From Metabacillus rhizolycopersici (GTDB lineage Bacteria > Bacillota > Bacilli > Bacillales > Bacillaceae), in assembly GCF_020075705.1 (NCBI RefSeq), contig NZ_JAIQUM010000005.1, positions 1 through 64,000 on the forward strand: a stretch of DNA of 64,000 bases. The letters are read 5' to 3'. The notes beneath the pieces are model-generated. The model ran no database searches. It was not told the DNA's origin and was given only the letters and a program-made list of their open reading frames with translations. Position numbers and translations under genes: made by a program. Positions 25,024-37,310 of the stretch are shown here, piece after piece (positions within the stretch are counted from its first letter, which is position 1; every line of letters starts with the position of its first letter).

Positions 25024-27666
25024 TTATTGTAAAACGGATTCTACCCATTTTTCGACAAATAAAAGTGCTTCTGACAGTTTTTCTGGGTTTTTAGCTCCAG
25101 CTTGAGCCATTTCAGGTCGACCGCCACCTTTTCCTCCGCACAGTTCAGCAACTTCTTTGATTAATTTACCTGCATGGTAACCTTTATCGACTAAATCCTT
25201 TGTAACTCCAGCTACCAAGTTAACTTTCCCATCTTCAGCTGCTCCAAGAACAACAATAGCTGATTGAAGTTTATTTTTCAAATCATCCATCATCCCACGT
25301 AAGCTATTCATATCTTTGGCATTTACTTTTGCCGCAAGGACTGTCACACCATTGATTGTTACCGCCTTATCAACAATGCTACTTGCTTCAAGGTTTCCGA
25401 GTTTAGATGTTAATGATTCATTCTCACGTTGAAGTGCACGGTGTTCATTTAATAACCCCTCTACCCGCGCAACAAGGTCTTTAGGATTAGCTTTTAAAAG
25501 GGTAGCAGCTTCTTGAAGTTTTTCAAGCTGATCATTAATTAATTGATATGCTGCTCTTCCTGTTACTGCTTCGATACGTCTTGTACCAGCGCCGATTCCA
25601 GTTTCGGTCATAATTTTAAACATACCAATTGAAGCTGTGTTATCAACATGACATCCTCCACAAAGTTCTAAGCTGTAGTCACCAACTTGAACGACACGAA
25701 CAACATCTCCGTATTTTTCACCAAAGAGCGCCATAGCACCCATTTCCTTCGCTTCTTTTAATGATTTATTTTCAATCGTAACCGAAATACTCTTCCAAAT
25801 TTGCTCATTCACAATTTGTTCGATCCGAGCTAATTCGTCTTGAGTAACCTGACCAAAATGAGAGAAGTCAAAGCGAAGACGATCCATGTTCACTAAAGAT
25901 CCCGCTTGATTTACATGTGTTCCAAGAACGTCTTTTAATGCTTGGTGTAACAAATGCGTAGCTGTATGATTTTTTACAATTGCTCTGCGGTTTTCTTGAA
26001 CCACTTTTGCCGTTACGATGTCACCAGGTTGAAGCGTACCACTTTCAATGACAACATTATGAAGATTCTGTCCGTTCGGTGCCTTTTGTACATCTTTAAT
26101 TCTAACTTGGACTTTATCACTAGTTAGTACACCTTCGTCCGCAATCTGACCACCACTCTCAGCATAGAAAGGCGTTTTATCTAAAATTAGCTGTACTTCT
26201 TCACCTTCGTTTGCTTCCTTAACGACTTCCCCGCCTTGTACCAATACTACCACGGTAGCGTCGTTAACTGTTAATTGATTATAACCGACAAATTCACTTT
26301 TATCCTTTATATCACCAAGTACGCCACCCTGCACTTGCATGGAATCGACCTTTTGGATCGCCGCACGTGCACGTTCCCGCTGTCTTCCCATTGCTTGTTC
26401 AAATCCGTCATGGTCAACCTTCATAGCTTCTTCTTCCGCATATTCCTCCGTTAATTCAACAGGAAAACCATATGTATCGTAAAGGCGGAATACATCTTCA
26501 CCCGGAATGATATCACTACCTTTATCTTTTTGAACGGTTATCACATCACTCAGTATAGCCAAACCTTCATTCAATGTTTCATGGAAGCGTTCCTCTTCAT
26601 TTTTAATAACCCTTTGAATAAATTCTATTTTTGTTTTGACTTCTGGATAAAAATCAACCATGATTTCTGCAACAACAGGAACTAATTCGTACATAAATGG
26701 GCGATGAATGTTAATTTGTTTCGCAAAACGAACTGCTCTTCTTAATAGTCTACGTAGTACATAACCGCGCCCTTCATTTGACGGAAGTGCACCGTCACTA
26801 ATTGCAAAGCTAACTGTACGGACATGATCAGCAATGACCTTAAATGCTACGTCCAGTTCTTTATCTTGGCGATATACCTTATTCGAAATTTGTTCTGTTG
26901 CACGAATAATCGGCATAAAAAGATCTGTATCAAAATTTGTTGGAACGTCTTGAATAACTGAGACCATACGCTCAAGTCCCATGCCTGTATCAATGTTTTT
27001 CTTAGGAAGTGGCGTATAAGTACCGTCTGGGTTATGGTTGAATTGTGAAAAGACAAGATTCCATATTTCTAAATAACGATCGTTTTCTCCGCCAGGGTAT
27101 AATTCAGGGTCTTGTAGATTGTTGCCATATTCTTCACCACGATCATAGAAAATCTCTGTGTTTGGCCCACTTGGACCTTCACCGATATCCCAGAAGTTTC
27201 CTTCTAAACGGATAATGCGTTCTTCAGGTAGACCAATTTTATCCTTCCAGATGTCAAATGCTTCATTATCTTCTGGATGAATTGTTACTGATAATTTTGC
27301 TGGATCAAAACCAATCCATTTTTCACTCGTTAAAAACTCCCAAGCCCACTCGATCGCTTCGACTTTAAAGTAATCACCAATTGAAAAGTTACCTAGCATT
27401 TCAAAAAACGTATGATGTCTCGCTGTTTTACCAACATTCTCAATATCATTTGTCCGAATAGACTTTTGCGCATTACAAATTCTAGGATTTGTAGGAATAA
27501 CTCGACCATCAAAATACTTTTTCAGTGTCGCAACACCACTATTAATCCAAAGTAAAGTTGGATCTTCATGTGGAACGAGTGATGCACTTGGTTCAATAGC
27601 ATGTCCTTTTTGTTTAAAAAAGTCTAAAAACATTTGACGTACTTCTGCTGATTGTAAATTTCTCAT
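25024..27666 (-). CDS. alaS: Alanyl-tRNA synthetase
   Basis: An 880-aa class II synthetase. The N-terminal aminoacylation core begins at about residue 5 ([10 protein letters not shown], with [15 protein letters not shown]). The editing domain has [11 protein letters not shown] and the zinc-binding CGGCH. The C-terminal DHHA1/C-Ala region contains a coiled coil and ends with [17 protein letters not shown] 27666 has AGGAGG. A T-box leader controls it, but about 200 nt including a family B repeat lie between the leader and the gene. Confidence 0.98.
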   Translation of the reverse strand: MRNLQSAEVRQMFLDFFKQKGHAIEPSASLVPHEDPTLLWINSGVATLKKYFDGRVIPTNPRICNAQKSIRTNDIENVGKTARHHTFFEMLGNFSIGDYFKVEAIEWAWEFLTSEKWIGFDPAKLSVTIHPEDNEAFDIWKDKIGLPEERIIRLEGNFWDIGEGPSGPNTEIFYDRGEEYGNNLQDPELYPGGENDRYLEIWNLVFSQFNHNPDGTYTPLPKKNIDTGMGLERMVSVIQDVPTNFDTDLFMPIIRATEQISNKVYRQDKELDVAFKVIADHVRTVSFAISDGALPSNEGRGYVLRRLLRRAVRFAKQINIHRPFMYELVPVVAEIMVDFYPEVKTKIEFIQRVIKNEEERFHETLNEGLAILSDVITVQKDKGSDIIPGEDVFRLYDTYGFPVELTEEYAEEEAMKVDHDGFEQAMGRQRERARAAIQKVDSMQVQGGVLGDIKDKSEFVGYNQLTVNDATVVVLVQGGEVVKEANEGEEVQLILDKTPFYAESGGQIADEGVLTSDKVQVRIKDVQKAPNGQNLHNVVIESGTLQPGDIVTAKVVQENRRAIVKNHTATHLLHQALKDVLGTHVNQAGSLVNMDRLRFDFSHFGQVTQDELARIEQIVNEQIWKSISVTIENKSLKEAKEMGAMALFGEKYGDVVRVVQVGDYSLELCGGCHVDNTASIGMFKIMTETGIGAGTRRIEAVTGRAAYQLINDQLEKLQEAATLLKANPKDLVARVEGLLNEHRALQRENESLTSKLGNLEASSIVDKAVTINGVTVLAAKVNAKDMNSLRGMMDDLKNKLQSAIVVLGAAEDGKVNLVAGVTKDLVDKGYHAGKLIKEVAELCGGKGGGRPEMAQAGAKNPEKLSEALLFVEKWVESVLQ

Positions 27667-27710
27667 ATGTATCCTCCTTAAAATTTCAGGCCTTTCCGTT
27701 GTTTCCTATC

Positions 27711-27866
27711 ATAAAGCGAGACTTCCATCAGCGGGGGTTTTCCTCATCTCCCACTGATGGTTAGCGAGACTTATCGGATCTTTACGGGCAGTTATCTTCC
27801 ACTTATCTTCTTTGCTTCTCTCGAATCTTGAAGTGAGAGTTTTACTGCCCGTTAAGGTGGGATAAA
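27711..27866. repeat. Family B repeat, full copy, inside the alaS 5' untranslated region
   Basis: It has two nested hairpins. ATCAGCGGGGG pairs with CTCCCACTGAT. TTACGGGCAGT and TTATCTTCCACTT pair with ACTGCCCGTTAA and AAGGTGGGATAA. Degenerate copies are at 5436, 19940, 29371, 49985 and 55317. Confidence 0.75.
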
Positions 27867-27874
27867 AACACAAA

Positions 27875-28170
27875 AACTCTCATCGCTGTGTAAAGAATCT
27901 CCTCTTTCCACAGGGACGAGAGTTAGCTCGCGGTACCACCCTGATTATGAACTGAATTTCGCAGGAAAAGAAAGCTAAATACAAAAAAACGTTGCTTTCT
28001 GTTCTTACAAATAAGTCCATCACCTTTATGATCCGTAACGTGGAAAGACGGCAGCTTTTTCTGCTCTTAGGAATAGCTTTCTGTTGTCCTTACTCTAGAA
28101 TTTCTCACAGCCAAGGAAATTCCTCTCTAAAGGAGCGGTCACAACATACTTTGTTCCATCATTGATTTAA
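27875..28170 (-). promoter_or_regulatory. T-box leader of alaS
   Basis: The T-box core AGGGTGGTACCGCG is on the minus strand at 27929-27942. The terminator (AACTCTCGTCCCTGTG against CACAGCGATGAGAGTT, 27875-27924) is followed by TTTTGTGTTTTT. The AGAGAGGAATTTCC stem-I element is visible, and an alanine codon GCU at 28075-28077 sits at the specifier position by comparison with the hisS leader. Uncharged alanine tRNA should favour read-through. Confidence 0.92.
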
Positions 28171-28211
28171 CAATATTCTATCGTGAATTATAGACAAGCA
28201 AATAATAAATG

Positions 28212-29273
28212 TCAATAATGCCTTCTTAATCCCATAAGGTGAACCACGATTACTCTTAAAATCACTACAATAGGTACGGCAATCATCAAGCCCACAACTC
28301 CGCCAATTTCACCACCTGCAAGTAGTGCAAGCATGATAATAATTGGATGCATATGAAGGCTTTTCCCAACAACCAATGGTCCCAAAATGTTTCCCTCGAT
28401 AAATTGGAGAGCAAGAATAAGGACGATGACAATTATAACGGTTTTCGTTGACATCGTAGCTGCAATGATGAAGGCTGGAACAGCACCAATAATTGGTCCA
28501 AAGTATGGAATAATGTTTGTAAGACCAATTAACAGTCCTAAAATTAACGGATATTTCACTTTGAAAATCCATAGCGATAAAAAAGCAATCCCACCGATAA
28601 TAATACAGATGAAAAACTGCCCTCTAATGTAATTTCCTAGAGAATGGTCAATATCCTTTAAAAAGTGTATTGCAATTTTCCTCCATTTTCTAGGAGTCAT
28701 GTACCAGGCAGCTTTTTTAAGCTGATCATGGTCCTTTAACATATAGAAAACTAAAAATGGAATAATCGCAAGTAAAAGGACATAATCAAAAATACCTTTT
28801 AAACTATTTATCACTTTCTCAACGGTTAGCGCAAGCCATTCCTCTACTTGTTGTGGCATGGCCTCGACCCGCTCATGAATACCATCAGGCCATTGATTTG
28901 TTTGATTATGAATTGAATCCACCCAATGTTTATATGTAGATGTAAATTGCGGGAAATTTTCAGACAAGTCACGTAGCTGATTGACAAGTACAGGAATTCC
29001 TTTATAAAATCCATATCCGATGATACCAAAAAATAAAAAGTAAATTATCAGGATTGAAATCGATCTCGGCACTCCGGTATGATGCAGTTTATCAATAATA
29101 GGATGTAATAAATAGGTAATAAAAGCACTTATTAAAAATGGGATAAATATAGCTTTAAACATAAGAAAAAAGGGATCCCAGATGTTATGAAGCTTAAAAA
29201 ACACATAGATTGTTAGCAGACCTAGCAACAACATAGTAATTCTTAGCAACCATTTTATTTGTTGATCTCTCAT
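28212..29273 (-). CDS. yrrI: AI-2E family membrane transporter YrrI
   Basis: A 353-aa membrane protein of the AI-2 exporter-like (DUF20, PerM) family. It has about seven or eight helices: two at the N-terminus (12-60), one near 70, a periplasmic-type segment (95-150), and a C-terminal bundle with the family block GLTNIIPYFGPIIGAVPA. ATG 29273 has GAGGAGGGG. The substrate cannot be told from sequence; many members are Na+/H+ antiporters or of unknown function. Confidence 0.85.
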   Translation of the reverse strand: MRDQQIKWLLRITMLLLGLLTIYVFFKLHNIWDPFFLMFKAIFIPFLISAFITYLLHPIIDKLHHTGVPRSISILIIYFLFFGIIGYGFYKGIPVLVNQLRDLSENFPQFTSTYKHWVDSIHNQTNQWPDGIHERVEAMPQQVEEWLALTVEKVINSLKGIFDYVLLLAIIPFLVFYMLKDHDQLKKAAWYMTPRKWRKIAIHFLKDIDHSLGNYIRGQFFICIIIGGIAFLSLWIFKVKYPLILGLLIGLTNIIPYFGPIIGAVPAFIIAATMSTKTVIIVIVLILALQFIEGNILGPLVVGKSLHMHPIIIMLALLAGGEIGGVVGLMIAVPIVVILRVIVVHLMGLRRHY

Positions 29274-29370
29274 AACATCCCCTCCTCTTTCCTTTTAGTG
29301 TGGAGGGTAAATGGTCATTTATACATTGCTTAAAATTTTTTCTTGCAAACAGAAATTATGCTAGACTTTT

Positions 29371-29450
29371 CTGAGAATTATCTGCCATCTATTTTCTTTG
29401 TTGCCCTTAAATCTTGAGCTGGGATTTTTCTTCCTGATAAGAATAGAAAA
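29371..29450. repeat. Possible degenerate family B repeat
   Basis: GAATTATCTGCCATCTATTTTCTTTGTTGC and the following AAATCTTGAGCTGGGAT loosely follow the full copy, but the stems are broken. Weak assignment. Confidence 0.3.
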
Positions 29451-29488
29451 AATAAAGAGCCAACATTTATTTGTCGGCTCTTTATTTA
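29451..29488 (-). terminator. Terminator of yrzQ
   Basis: AATAAAGAGCC and GGCTCTTTATT form a perfect stem. On the minus strand a T-containing tail follows, right after the yrzQ stop. Confidence 0.8.
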
Positions 29489-29620
29489 CTAAAACATTTT
29501 CATAACACGCTTGCGCATTTTTTTCATTGAACGATTCGAAGTCATGTTAGTATTTCGTGCTAAATGATAAGCTGCAGCGCCAATCCCTAAAGATACTAAT
29601 GAAGTTAAGGTACGATTCAA
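29489..29620 (-). CDS. yrzQ: YrzQ-like small protein (DUF3918)
   Basis: A 43-residue protein with TTG start 29620 and a GGGGAG site upstream. It has a short hydrophobic N-terminal helix (about 4-21, LTSLVSLGIGAAAY) and a basic C-terminus (MKKMRKRVMKMF). Size, composition and place before yrzR and yrrI match YrzQ. The function is unknown. Confidence 0.78.
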   Translation of the reverse strand: MNRTLTSLVSLGIGAAAYHLARNTNMTSNRSMKKMRKRVMKMF

Positions 29621-29633
29621 AACAATCTCCCCT

Positions 29634-29825
29634 TTACATGCTTATTGATCGTTCATCATCAGAAAATAAATCATCAAGTGAGCTTAAAGATCCATCTTCT
29701 TCAACTTGATGTGTTAATATCTTTCCTTTTGCTACAGAAAGTTCAATAAAGCAGCTCCAGCAATAAAATTGATTTACGCCAATCTTCCCTAGGTCTTTGC
29801 TTTTACAATTCGGACATGAAAACAA
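29634..29825 (-). CDS. yrzR: Small zinc-ribbon protein (YrzR-like)
   Basis: A 63-residue protein with two CxxC pairs (CPNC at 4-7 and CWSC at 22-25), forming a likely zinc ribbon, followed by an acidic tail (SSLDDLFSDDE). TTG 29825 follows AGAGGTG. It lies between yrrD and yrzQ; the symbol is assigned from recalled gene order and is less certain than the gene itself. Confidence 0.75.
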   Translation of the reverse strand: MFSCPNCKSKDLGKIGVNQFYCWSCFIELSVAKGKILTHQVEEDGSLSSLDDLFSDDERSISM

Positions 29826-29847
29826 ACCGGCACACCTCTTTTAAGAA

Positions 29848-30321
29848 TCAAAAATCGATGACGATCGCATCCTTGCTTATCGTTAGTGGTTCACCCGATG
29901 CCTTGACCACTTTTTTACCCTCAGCGATGTCAGCAAAAAATCCGTCCGTCAATTCGTATGCCTCAATTATTCCCAATTGCTCGGAAAAATATACGTCTTC
30001 CAATAAACCGAGTTTCTCGCCTTCTTTTGTGAGAACCGATTTAAAACGAATATCATCATAGGTGCTATACGTAAATTTCGCCTTCATGTCCTGTCTTGAA
30101 AGAAGCTTGTCCCGGTCGTCGACCATTACCCCATTTTCACCTAGTGCATGAATTGATTCAATCGGAACAATTCGATCACGATGAAACAACCCTTTACTGT
30201 CCATCATCAGCCCGATAACAAAGCCTTGAGGGGAGATGCATAAATCACAAATATGACCAAGCAGGTCTGCATTACTATTATTATATACTGGAAGGCCCTT
30301 TAATTTTGAAAATGTCCGCAA
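29848..30321 (-). CDS. yrrD: PRC-barrel domain protein YrrD
   Basis: A 157-aa protein with two PRC-barrel-like repeats, the first starting FSKLKGLPVYNNSNADLLGHI and the second in the region SVLTKEGEKLGLLEDVYF. TTG 30321 is chosen because GGTGGAG lies directly upstream and gives the family start LRTFSKLKG. It lies just downstream of recD2. PRC barrels mediate protein contacts in RNA processing and photosynthesis; the partner here is unknown. Confidence 0.85.
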   Translation of the reverse strand: MRTFSKLKGLPVYNNSNADLLGHICDLCISPQGFVIGLMMDSKGLFHRDRIVPIESIHALGENGVMVDDRDKLLSRQDMKAKFTYSTYDDIRFKSVLTKEGEKLGLLEDVYFSEQLGIIEAYELTDGFFADIAEGKKVVKASGEPLTISKDAIVIDF

Positions 30322-30353
30322 AGTAATCTCCACCTTTCCGAACATTACTATCT

Positions 30354-32720
30354 TTAGCTTTCGACCATAAAGTCATACGGTGTAACGTTTTCCATGCCAA
30401 TATTTGCATCTTGAACCGGAAAAGGAAGTTCTTTTTGTAATTCATCAATCTCAACTGATCCGCTAAGCTTTAGCATAAGGCTCGTTTGTCGGTCAGAACT
30501 GTCACTATTAGAAATCCCCATCTGTAAGGCATCTTTTTCACCACATAAAACTAATGATCGTTTGCTTCTCGTAATAGCTGTATAGATCAAATTTCGACGT
30601 AGCATGCGAAAATAGCCTTTAACAATTGGCAAGACAACGATGGGAAATTCACTCCCCTGAGATTTATGAATCGAACAGCAAAATGCATGGGTAAATTGGT
30701 TGAAATCTTGTTTTGTATATGTAACCTCGATTCCTTCGAAGGAAACAATAATCATATCCTCTTTTTCCGTATTTTCCTTTGCATAGAAGATTGAAACGAT
30801 CTCACCAATATCACCATTATAAACATTGCTTTCTGGCTGGTTCACAAGTTGGAGAATTTTATCTCCATTTCGATAAATTACTTCCCCAAACTTCATTTCT
30901 CTCTTACCAGGTGTTTTCGGATTAAACAACTCCTGCAGCAATTTATTTAACTGGTCAATTCCTGCTGGTCCTCTGTACATGGGCGCTAATACTTGAATAT
31001 CCTTTGCAGTATATCCTTTATTTATTGCGCTCTTAATCACTTTTTCAATGACCTCTTTCATTTGACTTTGCGAACATTGAATAAATGATCGATCAGATGT
31101 CGGTACGGTAATATTTTGTGGTAATTTCCCTTGTTTGATTTCATGTGCAAGCTCAATAATCGACGACCCTTCTGCTTGGCGGTAAATATCCATTAATCGA
31201 ACGGTTGGGATTTTATTTGAAGCTAATAAATCCCGAAGTACCTGTCCAGGACCAACAGATGGAAGCTGATCCTCATCCCCAACCATAATAACTTGGATTT
31301 GATCTGGCAATGCTTTAAACAATTGATGAGCTATCCATATATCAACCATTGATCCTTCATCAACAATAAGAAGCTTTCCAGCTATTGGATTGTCTTCATC
31401 ATGTTCAAAGCCATCAGCACCGTTCCACTTTAATAAACGGTGGATCGTAACAGCTGGCATACCTGTTGCTTCACTCATACGTTTTGCTGCACGTCCTGTT
31501 GGTGCAACAAGCAATATTGGAAATGGTTCTTCCTTTTTATAATCTTTTGGATCAAGTGAGCACCCGTGTAAATCAGCATATAACTCGACGATGCCCTTAA
31601 TAACAGTCGTTTTTCCAGTTCCGGGTCCACCAGTTAATAATAGCATTGGGGACATTAAAGCCTTTTGGATTGCATCCTTTTGGGTCGGTGCATATTGCAC
31701 ACTCATTCTCTCTTCAAGATTGCCAAGTGATAGCAAAAATTCGGACTCTGGAAAAAGATCATTATATTCCGTTTGCTCAAGAACCTTATTAATCTTTTTC
31801 ACTAAACCTTGTTCAGCATAGTAAAGAGATGGAAGATAGGCCCTTTCCTCTTCGATAATTATTTGCTTTTCGGTTCCTAAAGTAATGATTACAGCTGCAA
31901 TGTCGGTCTCATGTATTAGCTCCTGAGTCGAATGATTAAGTAATTCTCTCGTTTTTACAATCAGTTGCTCTTGAGTAAGGTAAACATGTCCTTCCTGCAA
32001 GCTCAATTGCTCAATGTTATAAAGGCATGCTGCTTTTATTCGTTCCGAGCTTTTCCCAGAAATACCAAGCTGTTGCCCTAACTGATCAGCTCGTACAAAT
32101 CCAATACCTTCAACATCATGAACCAATTGGTATGGATTTTCCTGAATCACCTTTAATGTTTGATCTTGATAGGACTGATAAATTTTCATCGCAAGCTGTG
32201 GGCCAAAACCGAATTGATTTAGTGCAATCATAATTTGCTCAAGCCCTTGGTGTGAAACAAGTGCCTCAACTAATTGCTTCGCTTTATCTTTATTCAGTTT
32301 CGGAATATCATCTAATATAGCAGGATTCTGCAGGATTTTTGAAATCGCAGATTCGCCTAATTTTTCAACAATGACTTCTGCAGTCTTTTTCCCAATCCCT
32401 TTAAATAGATCACTTGATAAATATTGGATGATTCCTTCTTTCGTTTGGGGGATCTCTTTTCGAAAGCGCTCTGTTTGAAATTGCAGGCCAAACTTTGGAT
32501 GATTCGTTAGTGTTCCATAAAAGGTATAGGTATCATCTTCATGTAGGAGTGGAAAGTAACCTGTAACAGTTATCTCTTTATCTTCAATATTTTCACTTGT
32601 TTCATGAACTCTTACTTTTAAAACTGAGTATAAGTTTTGCTCATTGTGAAAAATGACAACCTTTACTAGCCCTTTCACATAACGTTCATTTTCCCCAAAT
32701 AAATCAGCACTTTCCTGCAT
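30354..32720 (-). CDS. recD2: ATP-dependent DNA helicase RecD2
   Basis: A 788-aa SF1 5'-3' helicase of the RecD2 (YrrC) type, which acts without RecBC. The N-terminal extension contains tandem helix-hairpin-helix motifs (SDLFKGIGKKTAEVIV and LDDIPKLNKDKA). Walker A is GGPGTGKTT around residue 365 and Walker B is in LIVDEGSMVD. The C-terminus has the UvrD-like block NLIYTAITRSK. ATG 32720 has AAGGGAG. In B. subtilis it helps replication-fork progression and repair. Confidence 0.95.
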   Translation of the reverse strand: MQESADLFGENERYVKGLVKVVIFHNEQNLYSVLKVRVHETSENIEDKEITVTGYFPLLHEDDTYTFYGTLTNHPKFGLQFQTERFRKEIPQTKEGIIQYLSSDLFKGIGKKTAEVIVEKLGESAISKILQNPAILDDIPKLNKDKAKQLVEALVSHQGLEQIMIALNQFGFGPQLAMKIYQSYQDQTLKVIQENPYQLVHDVEGIGFVRADQLGQQLGISGKSSERIKAACLYNIEQLSLQEGHVYLTQEQLIVKTRELLNHSTQELIHETDIAAVIITLGTEKQIIIEEERAYLPSLYYAEQGLVKKINKVLEQTEYNDLFPESEFLLSLGNLEERMSVQYAPTQKDAIQKALMSPMLLLTGGPGTGKTTVIKGIVELYADLHGCSLDPKDYKKEEPFPILLVAPTGRAAKRMSEATGMPAVTIHRLLKWNGADGFEHDEDNPIAGKLLIVDEGSMVDIWIAHQLFKALPDQIQVIMVGDEDQLPSVGPGQVLRDLLASNKIPTVRLMDIYRQAEGSSIIELAHEIKQGKLPQNITVPTSDRSFIQCSQSQMKEVIEKVIKSAINKGYTAKDIQVLAPMYRGPAGIDQLNKLLQELFNPKTPGKREMKFGEVIYRNGDKILQLVNQPESNVYNGDIGEIVSIFYAKENTEKEDMIIVSFEGIEVTYTKQDFNQFTHAFCCSIHKSQGSEFPIVVLPIVKGYFRMLRRNLIYTAITRSKRSLVLCGEKDALQMGISNSDSSDRQTSLMLKLSGSVEIDELQKELPFPVQDANIGMENVTPYDFMVES

Positions 32721-32756
32721 GAAACTGTTCTCCCTTCTACCTCACGATCTACATTA

Positions 32757-33416
32757 TTATTGGATGTTATTTTCATTGATGATTGTTAATGCATGGCCTG
32801 CAAGTAAATGATCCGGTTGTATCGTTAAAGCTCGCTCAAGCATTTCTTTTGCTTTCGTTGCATCCTCTTTAAATGCATACGCTACGCCAAGGTTATAATA
32901 TCCATCAGCATGATCCTCGTCCAATTCCACAACAGTTTGAAATTGCACCATTGCTTCATCGACAAAATCAAGTTGAGCAAGACAAAGGCCAAGTTGGAAT
33001 CTTGCATCACAATCTTCTTCATTTAATTCAACAGCACGCCCGAAATAGGGCAAAGCTAAACGACTTTGATCAATTGCTACTAGACTCATCGCTAGCATAT
33101 AATGCAAGTCCCCTTGATCCAGTCCCTTTTTCAAAGCTTTTTCATACATATTTTTCGCTTCATTAAAGTTTTCTTGATTATAATAAATATTTCCTGCCCC
33201 ATAATAGGCAGTTGCTGCTTCAGCATCATATTCTAGTGCTTTTTCATAAAACTTTAAGGCCTTTTCAGGTTCATTTACTGCCGATAAGAGATTACCAAAG
33301 TTGATATATCCAACTGCATCATTCGGATTTGCTTCGATTGCTTCAGAAAAAAACGTTGCTGCTTCCTCGAAATTGCCGTTCTGCATTGCTTCTATTCCAC
33401 GTTGATTTAAATCCAT
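32757..33416 (-). CDS. yrrB: TPR repeat protein YrrB
   Basis: A 219-aa soluble protein made almost wholly of tetratricopeptide repeats (about six units, for example AVGYINFGNLLSAVNEPEKA and ATAYYGAGNIYYNQENFNEA). It is a protein-interaction scaffold. The position between mnmA and recD2 matches B. subtilis YrrB. The partner is unknown. Confidence 0.93.
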   Translation of the reverse strand: MDLNQRGIEAMQNGNFEEAATFFSEAIEANPNDAVGYINFGNLLSAVNEPEKALKFYEKALEYDAEAATAYYGAGNIYYNQENFNEAKNMYEKALKKGLDQGDLHYMLAMSLVAIDQSRLALPYFGRAVELNEEDCDARFQLGLCLAQLDFVDEAMVQFQTVVELDEDHADGYYNLGVAYAFKEDATKAKEMLERALTIQPDHLLAGHALTIINENNIQ

Positions 33417-33508
33417 TTTATACCTACTTTCAAAAGTTAATTATTATGTAAAGAAAGCGAGACTTAACTCCGCTTCTTTGATTTACAGGTTAAATCGATA
33501 ACACAGAT

Positions 33509-33544
33509 AAAAGGGGCTGACTCATTCCAATGTGTCAACCCCTT
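33509..33544 (-). terminator. Terminator of mnmA
   Basis: On the minus strand GGGGTTGAC pairs with GTCAGCCCC, followed by TTTTAT. Confidence 0.8.
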
Positions 33545-33561
33545 TCTATATTATCGTACGA

Positions 33562-35836
<2,275 letters not shown>

Positions 35837-35868
35837 CAACATCCCCTCCTTTCGTTAAAATTAAACAA

Positions 35869-36288
35869 TCAAATATAAAACATATATGGCTCTTGTTCAC
35901 CATCTTCTGTATAGTTAGCAAGATCTTCAAGAGTTGTATTATCAATTACATCAACAACTGCGTCGCGAATTCGAATCCAAAGCTCCCTTTTAGCAGGTTC
36001 TTCATCCTCTAATACTTCAACAGGGCTAATTGGTCCCTCAAGAACACGAATAATATCCCCAGCGGTAATTTCCGTTGGTTCCTTTCCTAATACATATCCA
36101 CCGTAAGCACCTCTAATGCTTTTTACAAGTCTTGCATTTCTTAAAGGAGCGATTAATTGCTCTAAGTAATGCTCTGATAAATTATGCGTCTGGGCAATAC
36201 TTTTTAAAGAGGTTGGTCCTTCTCCATGCTTTCGTGCCAATTCAATCATAATTGTTAAACCATAACGTCCTTTTGTCGATATTTTCAT
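35869..36288 (-). CDS. cymR: Rrf2-family repressor of cysteine metabolism CymR
   Basis: A 139-aa Rrf2 regulator starting MKISTKGRYGLTIMIELA, with the winged-helix recognition part HNLSEHYLEQLIAPLRNA. It has no iron-sulfur cysteines, as expected for CymR, which works with CysK to repress cysteine synthesis genes. It lies upstream of iscS and mnmA, which links sulfur regulation and tRNA thiolation. Confidence 0.94.
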   Translation of the reverse strand: MKISTKGRYGLTIMIELARKHGEGPTSLKSIAQTHNLSEHYLEQLIAPLRNARLVKSIRGAYGGYVLGKEPTEITAGDIIRVLEGPISPVEVLEDEEPAKRELWIRIRDAVVDVIDNTTLEDLANYTEDGEQEPYMFYI

Positions 36289-36301
36289 CTACTAACGCCC
36301 C

Positions 36302-36985
36302 CTATATTTTACGATCTAGCAAATTCATCTCTTCGTAATTTCCGTAATGGCTAGATAGTTTTGTTAATAATCGATCTGTTGTTTTTTGACAAAACGGGAT
36401 TGTCATTCCTGCGATATAACCAATCATTACTGTTGTAATGATTGTACCAATAAATACCGGTCCACCTAAAATCCATCCGATAACTAAAATGATAACTTCA
36501 ATACTTCCCCTAATAACAGAAATCGATTTTCCTGTCTTCTCTACAAGTGCCATCATTAAACCGTCCCTAGGTCCAGCACCACATTTTGCAGATATATATA
36601 AGCCCATACCGTAGCCTAACACAACAATTCCTATCAACAGCATAATCAATTGTCCGATAATTGATTCGGGTGTTTGAAGAAAAGGTATCATTAAATATAA
36701 ATCAATAAATATCCCAATAAATAGCATATTTAAAAAGGCACCAAGCATCGGCCGCTTCTTTGTTAAAAGTGTTGATACCAATAGAACGATTGCACCTGTA
36801 ATAATTGTCCAAGTCCCAATCGTCAAACCAAGTTGATAATAAAGGCCAATATGGAGAACTTCCCAAGAAGAAACACCTAGGTCAGCTTTAATCGTTAAAA
36901 CGACCCCTAATGACATAATGAGTAACCCTGTAAAATAAACAACCCATTTTGCAATGGATTGAATGATATTATTCTTTTTCTCCAT
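36302..36985 (-). CDS. YczE/YitT-type integral membrane protein
   Basis: A 227-aa protein with five to six membrane helices and the family blocks IKADLGVSSWEVLHIGL and ISAKCGAGPRDGLMMAL, seen in YczE/YyaS/YitT proteins. ATG 36985 follows GGGGGATC. It ends 13 nt upstream of cymR, so the two may be cotranscribed. The function is unknown. I do not recall a member of this family next to cymR in B. subtilis. Confidence 0.8.
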   Translation of the reverse strand: MEKKNNIIQSIAKWVVYFTGLLIMSLGVVLTIKADLGVSSWEVLHIGLYYQLGLTIGTWTIITGAIVLLVSTLLTKKRPMLGAFLNMLFIGIFIDLYLMIPFLQTPESIIGQLIMLLIGIVVLGYGMGLYISAKCGAGPRDGLMMALVEKTGKSISVIRGSIEVIILVIGWILGGPVFIGTIITTVMIGYIAGMTIPFCQKTTDRLLTKLSSHYGNYEEMNLLDRKI

Positions 36986-37310
36986 ACAAGATCCCCCGAT
37001 TTTTGTGAAGATACCTTCAAAAGGTGTCAAATGCGCAAAACTCACTCAGTTAATATTGTTTCTTACTTTGAACATTAGCCATTATAGCATATTATTAACT
37101 TATTAGGCACTAAAACCAACTTCACCGCTTGGACAAAACGTTTACATTTGCTATACAGCTTGATAAAGCAAGACATCCAGTAGTTAGGACCTTCTTCATT
37201 ACGTCCTTAGATTTTTCAGATTCCACTATGTTTTGAAAGCCGGTTATACTACCAGCGCGTTAATCTCTAGATAAAACTACTAGTTCATTAAAGGTTTGGA
37301 GTGTTTTAAA
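36986..37310. other. Divergent intergenic region, YczE-type gene and rarA
   Basis: No gene, repeat or RNA recognised. It must contain promoters for both directions. Confidence 0.4.
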
